DNA of 6,290 nucleotides from an uncultured bacterium (GTDB lineage: Bacteria; Desulfobacterota; WTBG01), in the NCBI GenBank assembly GCA_938024025.1, contig CALJBY010000300.1, forward strand, positions 1-6,290. Reading direction: 5' to 3'. Made by a program: the position numbers and the translations under genes. Of this stretch, positions 4,953 through 6,290 are shown one piece after another. The notes under the pieces were generated by a model. That model had not been told where the DNA came from, did no database searches, and was given only the letters and a program-made list of their open reading frames with translations. The number at the start of each line of letters is the position of its first letter. The first letter of the stretch is position 1.

Positions 4953-6290
4953 ACTCATCAGTTTCAAAGAGGAATTGATCGTACCCCGCATCCGCTGTGA
5001 GTTCAAGCTCAGTTATCCGGGCTTCTTCAACATACGAGCCTTCCTTGAGCCGCACTTCTCCCAGGGGTCTTACTACAATGGCCGCCTCTCCTTCTATCGG
5101 GCACTTATGCTCACAAAAACCGCACCCATTGCACTTGTTTTCCAGCACAAATGGTCTTCGAAATCCATCGACCACCTTGAACACAATGGCATTATAGGGG
5201 CACTGCTCATCGCAGATCAGGCAGGACCTGTCTTGTTCCCATACTAAACACTTTTCTTTGAGAATAACCGCCGTACCTATTTTCGCGTGCTTCTTCTCCT
5301 CAAGGTCCAGATCACGGATGGCCTGTGTAGGGCAGGCTTTTCCACAGAGATTACAGGTTTGCTCACAGGCGGCAAAGCGCAGGTTTGCCCGGGGGGTCCA
5401 TAACCCTTCAAGGCCACCCTCAAACAGGCTGGGCTGCAGCGTGTTGGTAATACAAACTTTCATGCACTCCGAGCAGCGAATACAGGTGTTGAGGAAGGCT
5501 TCCTCGGGAACAGCACCGGGAGGCCGGACAAGTGTATCGCTGAGCTTCTTTTTGGCGGGATCATTAAAAAGAAAAAAACTTGTTATGCTTCCACCTGAGA
5601 GGGCATAGAAGAATCCCCGGCGGGTTATATCCACTGTTCTCTGTGCATCTTCGTGAAAGGGAGAATAGATCGCTCTAAAAGCTATTGCGTCTTTGGGACA
5701 GATAATCCTGCAGGTTCTGCACTGCAGACACTCACTTGCCTGTACCTTTTGTGGGTCGTCAGTGATTGCACCCATGGGACACATTTCCTGGCACTTCATG
5801 CAAGAGGTACAGCGGTTGTTAACGATCCTTTTAAACATGCCGAAGCGTGAGAACAAAGCGAGGAGGGCACCGAGAGGACAAAGATATCTGCACCAGAATC
5901 TTGGCGTGATACAATTAAGCAGGAGTATCGTAATAAAGATTATCCCCGTTATAAGACTCATAGAAAAAAACGGCTGATCATAGTGGAGGTAGGTGAGTGC
6001 GATCCAACCCCGGGCATCAGCTAAGGGGCGCAGCCAATCGAGAGAAAGATTTGCGAGGAAGATAGAGAGGGGGTACAAGAGGATGGTAGCGGTTCGGGTG
6101 AGGATAACGATGGGATCAAAGAGGTAGAGCGCATTAGCACCACAGAGGGCAGCAACCGTTAGCCCGATAAGCAGGTAAAATTTTATCCCCCGTAACTGTT
6201 CTACAAAACGGGGTCTATTATTTGTCAATCGTTTACTGAAGAGATCGAGGAGTGTTCCCAGGGGGCAGAGATAACCGCAAAAAAATCTGC
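4951..6290 (-). CDS. NapH-NapG-like fused membrane polyferredoxin (5' end cut by window edge)
   Basis: This is probably a quinol-dehydrogenase-type electron carrier passing electrons to a periplasmic acceptor. The frame is open to the edge, with 445 residues visible, numbered here from the first full codon. The membrane half has the CxxxCP motif CGYLCP (4-9) and hydrophobic segments near 37-57, 61-83 and 108-131. A second CxxxCP, CRYLCP, is at 133-138. Two [4Fe-4S] sites follow (Cys160/163/166/170 and 187/190/193/197), as in NapH/NosR. A twin-arginine-like TRRGFFYALSGG at 222-233 begins a weak hydrophobic segment. It leads into a NapG-like half with RPPGA (255-259) and four cysteine groups: 269/272/275/279, 308/312/315/319, 347/356/359/363 and 386/389/392/396. 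KIGTAV (336-341) matches NapG. The acidic tail runs to 445. A TTG at 6228 could be read as a start, but the first CxxxCP lies upstream of it in frame, so the true start is outside the window. No partner reductase is visible. Confidence 0.88.
   Translation of the reverse strand, partial: RFFCGYLCPLGTLLDLFSKRLTNNRPRFVEQLRGIKFYLLIGLTVAALCGANALYLFDPIVILTRTATILLYPLSIFLANLSLDWLRPLADARGWIALTYLHYDQPFFSMSLITGIIFITILLLNCITPRFWCRYLCPLGALLALFSRFGMFKRIVNNRCTSCMKCQEMCPMGAITDDPQKVQASECLQCRTCRIICPKDAIAFRAIYSPFHEDAQRTVDITRRGFFYALSGGSITSFFLFNDPAKKKLSDTLVRPPGAVPEEAFLNTCIRCSECMKVCITNTLQPSLFEGGLEGLWTPRANLRFAACEQTCNLCGKACPTQAIRDLDLEEKKHAKIGTAVILKEKCLVWEQDRSCLICDEQCPYNAIVFKVVDGFRRPFVLENKCNGCGFCEHKCPIEGEAAIVVRPLGEVRLKEGSYVEEARITELELTADAGYDQFLFETDE

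Noticed and set aside
4975..5977. Plus-strand open frames opposite the polyferredoxin gene
   Set aside because: They are antisense to cysteine-motif coding sequence and show no independent protein features.

Overview
This 6.29 kb window reads as ordinary chromosome from a Gram-negative-type, probably anaerobic bacterium. The evidence is the lipoprotein maturation pair LspA and Lgt, a bacterial zinc-finger IleS, and a membrane polyferredoxin of the NapH/NapG (quinol dehydrogenase) kind. Base composition looks moderate by eye. Lgt carries the motif variant GRIGCFFAGCCYG. From general familiarity I would consider Deltaproteobacteria-like lineages, Nitrospirota or Brocadiales-type Planctomycetota, but nothing here fixes the taxon. 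I see no mobile element, CRISPR array, tRNA or rRNA gene.

Left part (1-4103, minus strand): a housekeeping cluster transcribed right to left in the order ileS, lspA, lgt. IleS charges tRNA(Ile). LspA cleaves prolipoprotein signal peptides after Lgt has attached diacylglycerol to the lipobox cysteine. ileS and lspA are 10 nt apart with no obvious ribosome site for lspA, which suggests translational coupling. A 128-nt gap holding a large imperfect inverted repeat separates lspA from lgt. The lgt gene runs off the left edge.

Middle (4104-4455): a divergent intergenic region with a candidate promoter for ileS on the minus strand and a weaker one on the plus strand. It also has small potential RNA hairpins, and I recognise no T-box there. 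It is followed on the plus strand by a gene for a small secreted protein of about 126 residues (4456-4836) that I do not recognise.

Right part (4837-6290): a short convergent intergenic region with three hairpins, none followed by a U-tract. Then comes a minus-strand gene for a membrane polyferredoxin that is open to the right edge. It joins a NapH/NosR-like membrane half (two CxxxCP motifs and two [4Fe-4S] sites) to a NapG-like half (four more [4Fe-4S] sites). The joint is an internal twin-arginine-like motif. This is the most interesting gene in the window. It probably passes electrons from the quinone pool to a periplasmic acceptor encoded elsewhere. I did not find a clearly undescribed system here.
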